From contig JBDWMA010000010.1 of the NCBI GenBank assembly GCA_039972875.1, positions 62,001 to 126,000 of the forward strand: 64,000 nt of DNA, in the 5' to 3' direction. Position 1 is the first letter of the stretch. Every line of letters starts with the position of its first letter. This document shows positions 55,379 to 64,000 of this stretch, one piece after another. The notes under the pieces were generated by a model. It saw only the letters and a program-made list of their open reading frames with translations, had not been told where the DNA came from and did not search any database. Position numbers and translations under genes: made by a program. This DNA comes from Pseudoruegeria sp039972875 (lineage in GTDB: Bacteria; Pseudomonadota; Alphaproteobacteria; Rhodobacterales; Rhodobacteraceae).

Positions 55379-56378
55379 TTACTGCTGATTGGATTCGACC
55401 TCAACGGCATACTCGCCGACGGCAAGGTTATTAGCGCGTCAGGTCCAAAGAGGGCAGGTTGGATCTGTCTATTTTGTTGCCCAAAATATCAGTACACCCA
55501 AAAACTTTGCCAAACTGGTAAAGTTGTTTCGCCGTGGTCCATATGAACCATTGCTGGCCATTGATCATGAAGGTGGTCTTGTACAACGGTTGGGGGTTGA
55601 TCATGGTTTAACTCCGCTTCCTAAAGCACGAGATGTTGCAGCGTCGTTGTCACCAAAAGAGGCAACGACCCTTTATACGACAGCGGGACAGGAACTAGCG
55701 AAACAGGGGTTCAACGTTAATCTTGGCCCTGTTTTGGACGTGGACAGGATTGGAAATCCAGCGATAGGGGCATATGGTCGTGCATATCATACAAGACCTG
55801 CCCAGATAGCAACCTATGGGGAAGCCTTTGTTGCCGGGTTTTCAAGTGCGGGTATTTTATACGCTGCTAAACATTTTCCCGGTCATGGTAAGTCGGTTGG
55901 GGACAGCCACGAAACGGCAGCTGATATTTCTTCAACATGGACTGAAAAAGAGCTTGAACCTTTTGCCCGTTTAATTGTGTCTCAACACCCTCCATCCGTG
56001 ATCATGATGGGGCATTTGCGACTGGAGTCAGTCGCACTTGATGGGATGCCTGCCACCCTATCCGCATCCATCGTAACTGGATTGCTAAGGGAAAAGTTAA
56101 AATATGATGGGGTTGTGGTCACAGACGATCTGGACATGAACGCCATTAGTGACCTTATGGACCGCTAAACCGCATTTATTCGTGCCATTGCCGCCGGAAT
56201 CGTTTTGATCATGATATAAAACCTTTTTGGATACGATCCACTTTTGCCAGAACGGGCCGTCCAATGGGTTCGTAAAGCGAATAGCAAAGGGAGGATCAGC
56301 GAAGCCCAAGTGTTTCAGGCAGCGGAACGGGTTCGATCCGCTCGGAGACAGGTTTCGGTGACCGCCAGTTCTGCATGA
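55379..56378 (+). pseudogene. GH3 beta-N-acetylhexosaminidase (NagZ-like), broken
   Basis: Glycoside hydrolase family 3, which cleaves N-acetylglucosamine from muropeptides or chitin oligomers. Core motifs are present: LLAIDHEGGLVQRL, NLGPVLDVDRIGNPAIGAYG, AAKHFPGHGKSVGDSHE and the nucleophile region VVVTDDLDMNAI. The first codons (LLLIGFDLNG) are in another frame, so a frameshift lies near 55400-55435. In-frame TAA codons at 56166-56168 and ~56217 cut off the tail, which continues in frame (NLFGYDPLLPERAVQWVRKA) to 56378. Several lesions make it inactive. Confidence 0.78.
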
Positions 56379-56546
56379 GGGACTCTAAAATTAATCGTAA
56401 CCACCAAAACTTGAAATCCACAGTCTGCAATTTCAACGACTGTCTGCGCGCCCAGTTGAATATTTTTGGCATCGGCCTCCTTCTGGTTTTACCCCACTTC
56501 GAATTGCCTTAGTTCAAGGTACAAAGGTTTCAGAAACGGGGGGTCA

Positions 56547-57191
56547 ATGTTTCGAAAATTGGATCGAGTATTTTTCTTGACGTCTGTGTCATCTTCATTG
56601 TTTGAGGGAGACATGCAGACCAATCCATTCAATGGGTTGAATGTACTTCTGGACTATTGGGAAGCGAACCATTTATCCAAAGATGAAAGGTGGCTGGCGT
56701 ATGTCCTGGCCACTGTACATCACGAAGTTAACCGTGGGATGCAGCCTATAAATGAGTACGGAGACGACGCGTATTTTTTCAGGATGTACGACAAAGAAGG
56801 TTGTCGCCCTGAGATCGCGAGGCGGTTGGGAAACACTGAAAAAGGTGATGGGGTAAAATTTCACGGAAGAGGGTTTGTTCAGTTAACGGGCCGGGCCAAT
56901 TATACTGATTGGGGAAATCGTCTAAAGATAGATTTGACCAGTAGCCATGCAAATGCAGACAAAGCTTTAGAGATGAACGTGGCCCTCATGATCCTATTTG
57001 AGGGTATGATGGCCGGGACATTCACAGGCCGAAAACTATCCGATTTCATTGTTAATGTAAGGCAAGATTGGGAAGGTGCACGTCAGGTGGTTAATGGTAA
57101 CGATCAAGCAGAGCTCATCGCGACGTATGCTGAAAAATATTTGGATGCTCTATCATTTCAAGACCTTAACAGCGAACTGACCACAGTTTAG
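56547..57191 (+). CDS. GH19-like chitinase/lysozyme domain protein
   Basis: A 214-residue protein with the GH19 lysozyme-like signature VLATVHHEVNRGMQPINEYG (catalytic glutamate in HHEV) and FHGRGFVQLTGRANYTDWG. This form is common in phage endolysins and in bacterial peptidoglycan hydrolases. The N-terminus (MFRKLDRVFFLTSVSSSLFE) is not a clear signal peptide. ATG 56547 is preferred over an upstream in-frame ATG because of the GGGGGG before it and the domain position. It lies next to a NagZ-like GH3, so a cell-wall role is possible; a prophage remnant is the alternative, but no other phage gene is near. Confidence 0.72.
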   Translation: MFRKLDRVFFLTSVSSSLFEGDMQTNPFNGLNVLLDYWEANHLSKDERWLAYVLATVHHEVNRGMQPINEYGDDAYFFRMYDKEGCRPEIARRLGNTEKGDGVKFHGRGFVQLTGRANYTDWGNRLKIDLTSSHANADKALEMNVALMILFEGMMAGTFTGRKLSDFIVNVRQDWEGARQVVNGNDQAELIATYAEKYLDALSFQDLNSELTTV

Positions 57192-57422
57192 TGCTGCTGT
57201 GGCCGATTGTAAAAGCCACTTTGCTTTTGACTGAATGGCCGCCCATATGAGTTGAAAGAACGGAATGCAAATGCGACAAATCCTGTCCAAAATCTGCGAC
57301 TACATCAAGATATAAACCCTGTGAGGAAAGCCATATAAGTCATGGCTCAGATTCTTGCAGAATTGGCCAATTGAAATTCTATCAAGTTGGCCAGCACAGG
57401 AGCACGGGACAACTTGACTATC

Positions 57423-58925
57423 TTAGACGTCTTTGCCGCCGGTAAAGTTGAATTCAGCGCCCGACCGAATGCCAGATGGCCAACGGGTCGTCATGGTTTT
57501 AAGGCGCGTATAAAAGCGGATACCTTCCATGCCATGGATGTGGTGATCGCCGAACAACGATCGTCTCCAACCCCCGAATGAGTGGTAGGCAACCGGAACA
57601 GGAATTGGGACATTGATACCGACCATACCGATCCGCACACGCGTCCAAAAATCACGAGCCGCGTCCCCGTCGCGGGTAAAGATAGCGGTGCCGTTTCCGT
57701 ATTCGTGATCGTTTACCATGTTCACGGCTTCTTCATATGATCCAGCTCGTACGACCGACAAAACGGGGCCGAAGATTTCGTCGCTATAGATCGACATATC
57801 TGTGGTCACTCGGTCAAACAGACAACCGCCGATGAAGAAACCGTCTTCATGCCCCTGCAATTTGGTGTTGCGTCCATCGACAACCAGCTCAGCCCCCTTT
57901 TTGATGCCTTGGTCGATATAATCGTTAATCTTGTCATAGCTTTGTTTGCTAATGACGGGTCCAAGTTCTGACGCTGGATCGGTATATGGTGCAACCTTGA
58001 GGCCACGAATGCGTGGTATCAGAGCTTTGATCAGGCGGTCAGCGGCTTCATCGCTCACTGCGACCGCGACAGAAATCGCCATGCAGCGTTCGCCAGCGGA
58101 CCCAAAGGCTGAGCCAATCAACGCGTCGACCACTTGATCCATATCGGCGTCTGGCATCACGACTAGGTGGTTTTTGGCACCGCAAAGTGCCTGAATGCGT
58201 TTTCCATTGCTTGTTCCGCGCCCATAAATGTATTCACCAATTGCAGTTGAACCAACAAAACTGAGGGCCTCAACTTTTGGGTGATCAAGCAGCGCATCGA
58301 CTGCCTCTTTGTCCCCATTTACAACGTTAAACACTCCGTCCGGCAGACCTGCTTCAGCCAGTAGTTCCGCGATGCGCATCACGACGCTCGGGTCTTTTTC
58401 TGATGGCTTTAGGATGAAAGTGTTCCCGCATGCAATGGCCACCGGGTACATCCACAATGGCACCATGGCTGGAAAATTAAACGGCGTAATGCCAGCCACC
58501 ACACCCACAGGTTGGCGCACCGAAAAGCTGTCAACGTTGGATGCCACCGCTTCGGAATATTCGCCCTTTAGCAACTGCGGAATACCACAAACGAATTCAA
58601 CGACTTCAATCCCGCGTGCAATTTCACCTTTGGCATCGGGGATGGTTTTACCGTGTTCAGCTGAGAGTAAGACAGCCAGTTCTTCGATGTTCTTTTTTAG
58701 AAGATCCCGAAACTCGAACATCACAGTCGCGCGTTTGGCGGGGGGTGTTGCGGCCCAACTTGGCAGTGCTTTTTGGGCGGCGTCTACGACGACATCAATA
58801 TCTTTGGCCGACGCAAGGCGGACCGCCCCTGAAACTCGGCCCGTTGAAGGGTTAATGATATCTGCGGATCGTTGGCTGGTTCCTGACCAGGTCGTGTTGT
58901 TCACAAAATGGGTGACTACAGGCAT
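57423..58925 (-). CDS. CoA-acylating methylmalonate-semialdehyde-type dehydrogenase (MmsA family)
   Basis: A 500-residue ALDH of the MmsA group: GVVAGITPFNFPAMVPLWMY, then KPSEKDPSVVMRIAELLAEA, LCGAKNHLVVMPDAD and the nucleophile in SAGERCMAIS. In this family the classical glutamate is replaced (here N in AKNH) and the acyl intermediate is released to CoA. It converts malonate- or methylmalonate-semialdehyde to acetyl- or propionyl-CoA. It is last in a minus-strand operon with a DapA-family lyase and TRAP importer, so it probably oxidises the aldehyde made by that pathway. Confidence 0.88.
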   Translation of the reverse strand: MPVVTHFVNNTTWSGTSQRSADIINPSTGRVSGAVRLASAKDIDVVVDAAQKALPSWAATPPAKRATVMFEFRDLLKKNIEELAVLLSAEHGKTIPDAKGEIARGIEVVEFVCGIPQLLKGEYSEAVASNVDSFSVRQPVGVVAGITPFNFPAMVPLWMYPVAIACGNTFILKPSEKDPSVVMRIAELLAEAGLPDGVFNVVNGDKEAVDALLDHPKVEALSFVGSTAIGEYIYGRGTSNGKRIQALCGAKNHLVVMPDADMDQVVDALIGSAFGSAGERCMAISVAVAVSDEAADRLIKALIPRIRGLKVAPYTDPASELGPVISKQSYDKINDYIDQGIKKGAELVVDGRNTKLQGHEDGFFIGGCLFDRVTTDMSIYSDEIFGPVLSVVRAGSYEEAVNMVNDHEYGNGTAIFTRDGDAARDFWTRVRIGMVGINVPIPVPVAYHSFGGWRRSLFGDHHIHGMEGIRFYTRLKTMTTRWPSGIRSGAEFNFTGGKDV

Positions 58926-58998
58926 CGTTGATTTCTCCGTCGGATTTTATCCGATTGCTAAGGGATCAAAATGAATCTGGTTTCGGCGTGGTTCTAGA

Positions 58999-59895
58999 TT
59001 AGTTGTAATCGAGGGCCGTCATGAGCGATTTGAGTTGGTTGGATTGTTGTTCGGTTAAACGAGGTAAAGGGGCACGTGGCTGTCCGAGGTTTAAGTCTGA
59101 CCACATAGACATCGCTCGAATGCATTGCGGTACGCCATATTGACGGAAGAACACAAATAGAGGTTCCATCTTTTTGTAAAGGCTTTGGCCAGCAGGGTTT
59201 TCGGAACGTAATTGCTGATGAAGGGTCACCATGTCTTTGGCGAATATAGGATGATATGCGGCCTCCCATCCGATAGCACCGTAGCGATAGCTTTCCCGCG
59301 CGACGAAATGCAGCCCCGTAAACAGTGCGAAGCGATCTCCTGTTAGGGCGATGATATCGCGCACCCGGTGTGGATTGCCTGTGGCATCTTTCACGGAATC
59401 GATGCCGTCCACAACTGCGAGTTCTGCAATCATTTGGGGGGTCATATCGTATCGGGTTGTGCGCGGTATGTTATAAAGTCGGATCGGGACATCCACGCCG
59501 GTGGCGACGTTTTCGTAATGGCGCAAGACGTCGGCAAAGTTGATGTCTGGCAAATAGGTCTGCATTTCCAGCATAAGGGTAGATGCGCCGACCTTTTGGG
59601 CATGGTCTGCCCAATGCATCACCTGTCGCGTGGAAAAATCACCGACAGCGACGTTCACGGGTACCCGGCCCGCATTGGTATCACACACGGTTTTAACGAC
59701 GGCCAAACGTTCGGCCTCAGCTAAGTAAACGCCTTCGGTTGTGCTGGCGATGCATGTTACACCGTCTGCGCCACCTGTGATGATGTCATCCGTGTAGCGT
59801 TCCAAAATGGCGTGATCGACATTTCCCTGTTCGTCGAAAGGCGTAATAAGGTAGCAATACAACCCACCCCTTTTGCCAACAGTTTCGTGTATCAC
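58999..59895 (-). CDS. DapA-family lyase/dehydratase
   Basis: A 298-residue TIM-barrel class I lyase of the dihydrodipicolinate synthase/N-acetylneuraminate lyase group. It has the STTEG loop, the proton-relay tyrosine in IRLYNIPRTT and the Schiff-base lysine in GIDSVKDATGN. The catabolic members split or dehydrate 2-keto-3-deoxy sugar acids, sialic acid or hydroxyproline products. It lies between an MmsA-type dehydrogenase and a cupin in a TRAP operon, so a sugar-acid or keto-acid substrate is likely rather than lysine synthesis. Confidence 0.85.
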   Translation of the reverse strand: MIHETVGKRGGLYCYLITPFDEQGNVDHAILERYTDDIITGGADGVTCIASTTEGVYLAEAERLAVVKTVCDTNAGRVPVNVAVGDFSTRQVMHWADHAQKVGASTLMLEMQTYLPDINFADVLRHYENVATGVDVPIRLYNIPRTTRYDMTPQMIAELAVVDGIDSVKDATGNPHRVRDIIALTGDRFALFTGLHFVARESYRYGAIGWEAAYHPIFAKDMVTLHQQLRSENPAGQSLYKKMEPLFVFFRQYGVPQCIRAMSMWSDLNLGQPRAPLPRLTEQQSNQLKSLMTALDYN

Positions 59896-59964
59896 AGTTT
59901 TTTCTCCTTTGTTGCAAGGTGCGGCAGCTTGGGTGATGTGAGCCCCGCACCCTGCATCGCGTTA

Positions 59965-60387
59965 TTAATTGGCGGGGAATTTGTCTCGGTCGGAACCGAT
60001 ATCAACCGTCTCACCGGTTTCAGAGAAGGTCCTGTTTACGTTGGCACTTCCGTAGATCACCATCGCGATGACTTGTTCATCAGTGTCATTGATCAGTTCG
60101 TGCTGCACACCTGGGGAAATGAAGGTTGAATCGTACTTGCTGCAAAACACCTCCCTGTCACCGTCCAGAACGATCCGCATGGTTCCTTCAAGAATTGTTA
60201 CCTGTTCCTCTGCGTTATGGATATGTGGCGGAACTGCGGTGCCGGCAGGCATAACGGTGATGCCCGAATGTAAGGACCGTGCACCGACGTCCTTGCTTGC
60301 AATCGGCTGATTGACGATGCCGATGCCACGCGCAACCTGTGGCAAGTCTGCATATTTTAGATGGTTGATTGACTTTGGGGGAGCCAT
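59965..60387 (-). CDS. Cupin-fold protein
   Basis: A 140-residue single-domain cupin. Metal-type histidines are seen in TAVPPHIHNAEEQVTILEG (motif 1) and SPGVQHELINDTD (motif 2). Such proteins are isomerases, dioxygenases or sensors. The location inside a TRAP/DapA/MmsA operon suggests a sugar-acid isomerase or lactonase step, but the fold does not tell which. Confidence 0.8.
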   Translation of the reverse strand: MAPPKSINHLKYADLPQVARGIGIVNQPIASKDVGARSLHSGITVMPAGTAVPPHIHNAEEQVTILEGTMRIVLDGDREVFCSKYDSTFISPGVQHELINDTDEQVIAMVIYGSANVNRTFSETGETVDIGSDRDKFPAN

Positions 60388-60461
60388 TGGAATTCTCCTT
60401 CAACTGGCGTTTAAAATGGGTGCGCAACGTCGATGCGCGTTGGTTTGTTTTGGGTCTGGGT

Positions 60462-61754
60462 TCATCTGAACCAAAGGATCAACGATGGTGAAAATGCGAT
60501 GATAAAACAGACGACAATCAGCGCTCCGAATGCTGGGAAGGCTTTGTGTGCGATGCGCATAAAGGGTTCTCCGCTTACGGCTGCGGCGGCAAAAAGGTTG
60601 ATCCCTACAGGCGGTGTGATGAAGCCGACAGATAGCGTTGTGACGACAAACACGCCGAAGTGGACCGGATCGAAGCCAAGTTGCTGACCAATTGGATAAA
60701 GGATCGGCATAATCACAAGGATTGCTGCAATAGGCTCTAATAAGCATCCTACGATCAAAAGCATGACAACGATCAGAACAACCGACATGTATGGTCCTGT
60801 TCCGTAAGATGTGAACGCTTCTACGATTGCGCCGGGAACCCGTAAGACGGCCAAAACTTCTGCAAATAGGATCGAAAAGGCGATGATGGGGGCAAGGATC
60901 CCTGTCGTTTTAGACGCCGAGAGAAAGATGCTTCCGATTTCGCTGAATTTTACTTCACGAACGATGACAAGTTCAACGACCAGCACATAGAATACAGCAA
61001 CTGCGGCGGCCTCTGTCGGGGTGAAAAACCCGCCATAAATCCCGCCCAGAATGACAAAGGGAGCGCCAAATCCATACCGCGCGCGCCAGATGGCGGATAA
61101 GGCTTTGGAGCCTGAAAATGGCGTACGCTCATTTGCCCCCCAGCCTGAAAAAGAACAGACGACATAGTTAGCAACGCACAAACTAATCGCGACCAACACG
61201 CCTGGAATGACTCCTGCGATGAACAAGTCCCCGACAGATGTGCCTGTCGCTATGCCGTATATAATGAAGATCAGGCTTGGCGGTACTATGACGCCAAGAA
61301 TACCGCCCGATGCCGCAAGCGACGCCGCGTAGCTTTTGTCGTATCCACGTTCGGTTAAAGCCGGGACCATGATCTTACCGATGGTCACTGTATCTGCGGA
61401 ACTGGATCCACTGGTTCCTGCAAAGAAAAAGCAACCAAAAATTGTGGCCATGCCCATGCCACCCTTTAGCCATCCGACCAAAGCCTCTCCGAGGCCGACA
61501 AGATCTCGAGCTATTCGTCCCCGAGAGATGATTTCCCCGGCAAGGATGAATAAGGGCAGGGCGAGCAATGCCCAGCTGTCCAAAGATGCAAATAACGTGG
61601 TGCTTAGGCTGCTCAGGGAGTATGCGCCTGTCAGGATCATCAGGGATAGCGATCCCATCGCGAGGACGATGAACAAGGGTAAGCCGATGACAAGGTGGAT
61701 TAACATCAGAACGATGACAACGGATGCCACCTGCATTGTGCTAAGATCAAACAT
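60462..61754 (-). CDS. TRAP transporter large permease (DctM family)
   Basis: The main channel subunit of a sodium-driven TRAP importer, 430 residues and 11-12 helices. Typical text is ILAGEIISRGRIARDLVGLG, FGCFFFAGTSGSSSADTVTI and CLLEPIAAILVIMPILYPIG with FITPPVGINLF near the end. It overlaps the small permease gene by eight bases. Confidence 0.92.
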   Translation of the reverse strand: MFDLSTMQVASVVIVLMLIHLVIGLPLFIVLAMGSLSLMILTGAYSLSSLSTTLFASLDSWALLALPLFILAGEIISRGRIARDLVGLGEALVGWLKGGMGMATIFGCFFFAGTSGSSSADTVTIGKIMVPALTERGYDKSYAASLAASGGILGVIVPPSLIFIIYGIATGTSVGDLFIAGVIPGVLVAISLCVANYVVCSFSGWGANERTPFSGSKALSAIWRARYGFGAPFVILGGIYGGFFTPTEAAAVAVFYVLVVELVIVREVKFSEIGSIFLSASKTTGILAPIIAFSILFAEVLAVLRVPGAIVEAFTSYGTGPYMSVVLIVVMLLIVGCLLEPIAAILVIMPILYPIGQQLGFDPVHFGVFVVTTLSVGFITPPVGINLFAAAAVSGEPFMRIAHKAFPAFGALIVVCFIIAFSPSLILWFR

Positions 61755-62268
61755 GGTGAACTTCCCCTGTGGGTGTGGGGTGAGGGAAAAATCTGCGTTG
61801 TCCTCTTTGCAGGATTCGAATGATCATCAATCCCCAGCCGATGGGCAGCGCAAGCTGCGCCCAAGACATGTTTACAGGCAAGGCATGCATCCGAATGTTG
61901 GCGCGCTGTTGGATTTCCATTAATTGTATGGAGTAATAAATCACTGCAATTGAGATCAGGACACAGAGAAAGTCACTATATGTTTCGAGAACTTTTCGGC
62001 TTGTTTCACCCAATTTGTTAGGCAGCAAATCAATACGGATATGTTCGTCGTATCGGAAGGCTTCGGCGGCGGCGATATAAGCGAAATACACGAAAGCATA
62101 TCGCGCTGTCATCTCGCCCCAATTGGTGGAGTGTGCGAAGAAATAGCGCATGAAAACTTCTGAGAGGATGATCAGGAAGAAGTAAGCGTAGGCGGAGAAG
62201 ACCAAGATTTTTACAAGGGGGCCGTCGATTATTCGCACGAAACCGTTGCTTTGGGCTGCAGTTTGCAT
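61747..62268 (-). CDS. TRAP transporter small permease (DctQ family)
   Basis: A 173-residue, four-helix membrane protein with the DctQ pattern NWGEMTARYAFVYFAYIAAA followed by HIRIDLL. It scaffolds the DctM subunit. It is placed between the binding protein and DctM genes, in the standard PQM order. Confidence 0.9.
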   Translation of the reverse strand: MQTAAQSNGFVRIIDGPLVKILVFSAYAYFFLIILSEVFMRYFFAHSTNWGEMTARYAFVYFAYIAAAEAFRYDEHIRIDLLPNKLGETSRKVLETYSDFLCVLISIAVIYYSIQLMEIQQRANIRMHALPVNMSWAQLALPIGWGLMIIRILQRGQRRFFPHPTPTGEVHHV

Positions 62269-62346
62269 AAGGCGTTAACTTTCGCGTAAGGGCGCATTCG
62301 GAGGCTTGCAACGGCGAAGTGGTTTCCCACTCCGCTGTGACAGGAA

Positions 62347-63393
62347 CTAGCTTTGCAAGTTCAATACCGTGTCGAGTGCCTCGCGGCCGAATGCGTCTTT
62401 CAACGCGTCATACTCACTGCGCTGGTGGCCCATTGCAGACACCCATTCGGTTTTTTCATCGTCTGTAAGCGTGACAATTTCGATGCCAGAATCCGTCCAG
62501 AGTTTCACCATTTCGTCGTTCGCAGCAAGTTGCTGCTGGCGCTGGAATTCATAGCTTTCTGCACCCGCACGCATGATGGCGTCTTGGATGTCATCAGGCA
62601 AAGCTGCGTACCAATTGCGGTCTAGAACCGTGATGTGGCAGTTAAAGTTTAGCTCATACATCGTGGCGCTGCTTAAGGTTTCGTGGATTTTGGTGGCTGT
62701 TAAAGGGCCAAGTCCAACACTAAGCGCGTCTGCCGCACCTTGTTGCATGGCCTGATAGGCCTCACTCCATGCGATAGATACAGGGTTAGCGGAGGTCAGC
62801 TTAAACATGACATCTTCGACGCGGGTGCCGTTTGTGCGCACTTTCAGGCCTTCCAAGTCCCCCGGACGGCGGACGACACGGTCAACCTTATTGGAGATAC
62901 CCAAAACGCGAAAACCTGCGTTTGCCCACATACCCGGAACCACTTGGAAACCGCTGTCTGCTGGGCGACTTAGGAAAGCAGAGTTGCGAAACTGTTCGGT
63001 TTGAATCGTATGTTCAAAGGCATCGTTAGAGCCAAACAAGAACGGAAGATCGATGATGTTGTAGACATCGGAGTAATTTACAAAGTTACCAGTCGACAAT
63101 TGGCATCCTTGAATAGCGCCCGTCAGAACTTTTTGCGGCAATACATTCTGTCCACCGAGGCTCCCTGCTTCGTGAATGTCGACCTCTAACGCGCCGTTCG
63201 AATACCGTTCAGCAGCCTCTTTGAACTGTGACAAACCAGTAATCATATAGTTTTCAGTTGCCGCACCAAAGGTATGGCCGAAGGTTAACTTATGGGCTGC
63301 AGTAGCCCGTGCCGATGTGATTATGAACGGTGATACGACGCCAGCCGTAGCAAAAACTGAACCGGATTTAAGTAGTTTTCTTCTAGAAAGCAC
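62347..63393 (-). CDS. TRAP transporter periplasmic binding protein (DctP family)
   Basis: A 348-residue binding protein; its N-terminus LSRRKLLKSGSVFATAGVV looks like a Tat-type signal. DctP features include FKEAAERYSNGALEVDIHEA, GGQNVLPQKVLTGAIQG and the carboxylate-binding arginine region GDLEGLKVRTNG. The ligand should be an organic acid, as for nearly all DctP-type proteins. It is the first gene of the operon running leftward to 57423. Confidence 0.92.
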   Translation of the reverse strand: MLSRRKLLKSGSVFATAGVVSPFIITSARATAAHKLTFGHTFGAATENYMITGLSQFKEAAERYSNGALEVDIHEAGSLGGQNVLPQKVLTGAIQGCQLSTGNFVNYSDVYNIIDLPFLFGSNDAFEHTIQTEQFRNSAFLSRPADSGFQVVPGMWANAGFRVLGISNKVDRVVRRPGDLEGLKVRTNGTRVEDVMFKLTSANPVSIAWSEAYQAMQQGAADALSVGLGPLTATKIHETLSSATMYELNFNCHITVLDRNWYAALPDDIQDAIMRAGAESYEFQRQQQLAANDEMVKLWTDSGIEIVTLTDDEKTEWVSAMGHQRSEYDALKDAFGREALDTVLNLQS

Positions 63394-63486
63394 TTTTTTT
63401 CCTTCCCTGGAAAGTTCCTGCTGCGAGACCTCTTTCGTCCCTCAACAGTAGTATTGGTATGATAGTCGTCGCCTGATCTTTATTAT

Positions 63487-63499
63487 TTACATCATGTAA
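63487..63499. promoter_or_regulatory. Palindrome upstream of the TRAP operon
   Basis: TTACAT-C-ATGTAA, a perfect 6-bp inverted repeat about a single base, lies 94 bases before the DctP-type start, in the gap between it and the ROK gene. A GntR- or ROK-type regulator could bind here. The rest of 63394-63687 shows no gene. Confidence 0.4.
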
Positions 63500-63687
63500 T
63501 TAAAGCTAGGATCAAGAACGGGTTTCTGTCAAGCGAGATGTTTCTCAGAGAAGGGAAAGTGATAAGTGGTGATTTGGGATAGCCTAATAATTCAACTAAA
63601 TATGAGCGTATTAGACGAAAAATAACTCGGGATCGTTGCGGCTAAACGCGTTGAAAGAGGGCAAAAGGAGTCACAAAGAAGCGGCTC

Positions 63688-64000
63688 TTAAGCTGCGTAA
63701 GCGCCAGTCAGAAAAAAATCGTGAAGCGCTAAATTCTCTGATGCGCTGCTATAGCTTGCGCGGCTCACGATGATTCTGCTGGGCCGGATGTCCATCTCGT
63801 TGGCGGCTTTCTCGTACCCTGCTTTGACCCCATCTGAATAGGCATGTGCCTGCAAAACAGGTCCGGCAAGAACGATAACTTCTGGTGCGATTGCAATTGT
63901 CAGGGGGACCAAATTACTTCCCAATTGTAGTCCCGCATTAAAGAATACCGATTTGGTCATATCGGAATCCTGATGAGAGGCGATAACTGCAGCCTCAAGC
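63688..64000 (-). CDS. ROK-family protein, C-terminal part (runs off the window)
   Basis: The frame is open to the window end, so only the C-terminal ~100 residues are seen. FFNAGLQLGSNLVPLTIAIA and PEVIVLAGPVLQAHAYSDGV match the C-terminal helix and glycine loop of ROK regulators and kinases. Being upstream of a TRAP catabolic operon on the same strand, a NagC/XylR-type repressor is more likely than a kinase, but the N-terminal HTH is outside the window. Confidence 0.7.
   Translation of the reverse strand, partial: LEAAVIASHQDSDMTKSVFFNAGLQLGSNLVPLTIAIAPEVIVLAGPVLQAHAYSDGVKAGYEKAANEMDIRPSRIIVSRASYSSASENLALHDFFLTGAYAA

Noticed and set aside
52367..56378. Recoding of TAA/TGA as sense codons
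   Set aside because: Intact genes in the window use TAA, TGA and TAG as normal stops, several different stop codons are involved, and the GH3 and glycosyltransferase genes also carry frameshifts.
57423..63393. Sialic acid (siaPQM-nanA) operon
   Set aside because: No ManNAc kinase or epimerase is seen, and an MmsA-type dehydrogenase has no role in that pathway.
1..64000. rRNA, tRNA and replication-origin genes
   Set aside because: Scanned by eye for conserved rRNA blocks and tRNA arms; none recognised. A computed search (tRNAscan, Rfam) would be decisive.

Overview
The window looks like chromosome (or a large replicon) of a marine alphaproteobacterium of the Roseobacter group (Rhodobacterales). 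The evidence is the gene set: TRAP and branched-chain-type ABC importers, an RTX exoprotein, an IorAB-type molybdenum oxidoreductase, and moderate G+C. This assignment rests on protein style, not on a marker gene; no rRNA or tRNA gene was seen. The window carries many insertion-sequence remnants and broken genes, as in IS-rich, decaying roseobacter genomes.

Layout. (1) 1-6100: end of a branched-chain-type ABC importer joined to an iron alcohol dehydrogenase, a periplasmic cyclase-family hydrolase and a succinate-semialdehyde-type dehydrogenase. This is probably an uptake and oxidation route for a hydroxy acid such as 4-hydroxybutyrate (inference). (2) 6.1-13.4 kb: a graveyard of IS3, IS1182, IS6 and Tn3 transposase pieces around an RTX-repeat glycosidase-like exoprotein and a MarR/DUF2798 pair. 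(3) 13.4-20.4 kb: an AcoR-like regulator divergent from a four-gene periplasmic oxidation operon (PQQ-type sugar dehydrogenase, cytochrome c, 2Fe-2S subunit, Mo subunit), bracketed by the left ends of two inverted IS6 remnants. (4) 21.4-38.1 kb: a complete-looking NIS siderophore locus resembling staphyloferrin B (sbn) genes: a MocR-like regulator, SbnC-like synthetase, MATE exporter, SbnH decarboxylase, a fused SbnE-SbnF-like double synthetase, SbnB, a short SbnI, SbnA and a FecBCDE-type importer. No citrate synthase (sbnG) and no TonB receptor lie in the window. (5) 38.4-43.8 kb: a decaying urea/amide-type ABC transporter plus amidase. (6) 44.1-51.1 kb: a ribose-type ABC importer, SorC regulator, LacD/YihT-like aldolase, ROK kinase, small P-loop kinase and an L-xylulose-reductase-like SDR, that is a sugar or polyol catabolic unit. 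(7) 51.3-56.4 kb: a glycosyltransferase, an A-PCP-TE single-module NRPS-like gene and a GH3 gene, all broken mainly by in-frame stops, then a GH19-like lysozyme. (8) 57.4-64.0 kb: a TRAP importer, cupin, DapA-family lyase and MmsA-type dehydrogenase with a ROK regulator running off the end.

How the genes work together. The most interesting unit is region 4. SbnI is expected to make O-phosphoserine, SbnA and SbnB turn it with glutamate into L-2,3-diaminopropionate, the SbnE-like half joins this to citrate, SbnH decarboxylates the product, the SbnF-like half and the SbnC-like enzyme finish the chain, MATE exports it and FecBCDE re-imports it. The fusion of two synthetases in one polypeptide, the short SbnI and a MocR-type regulator that has lost its PLP lysine set it apart from the textbook staphylococcal cluster.
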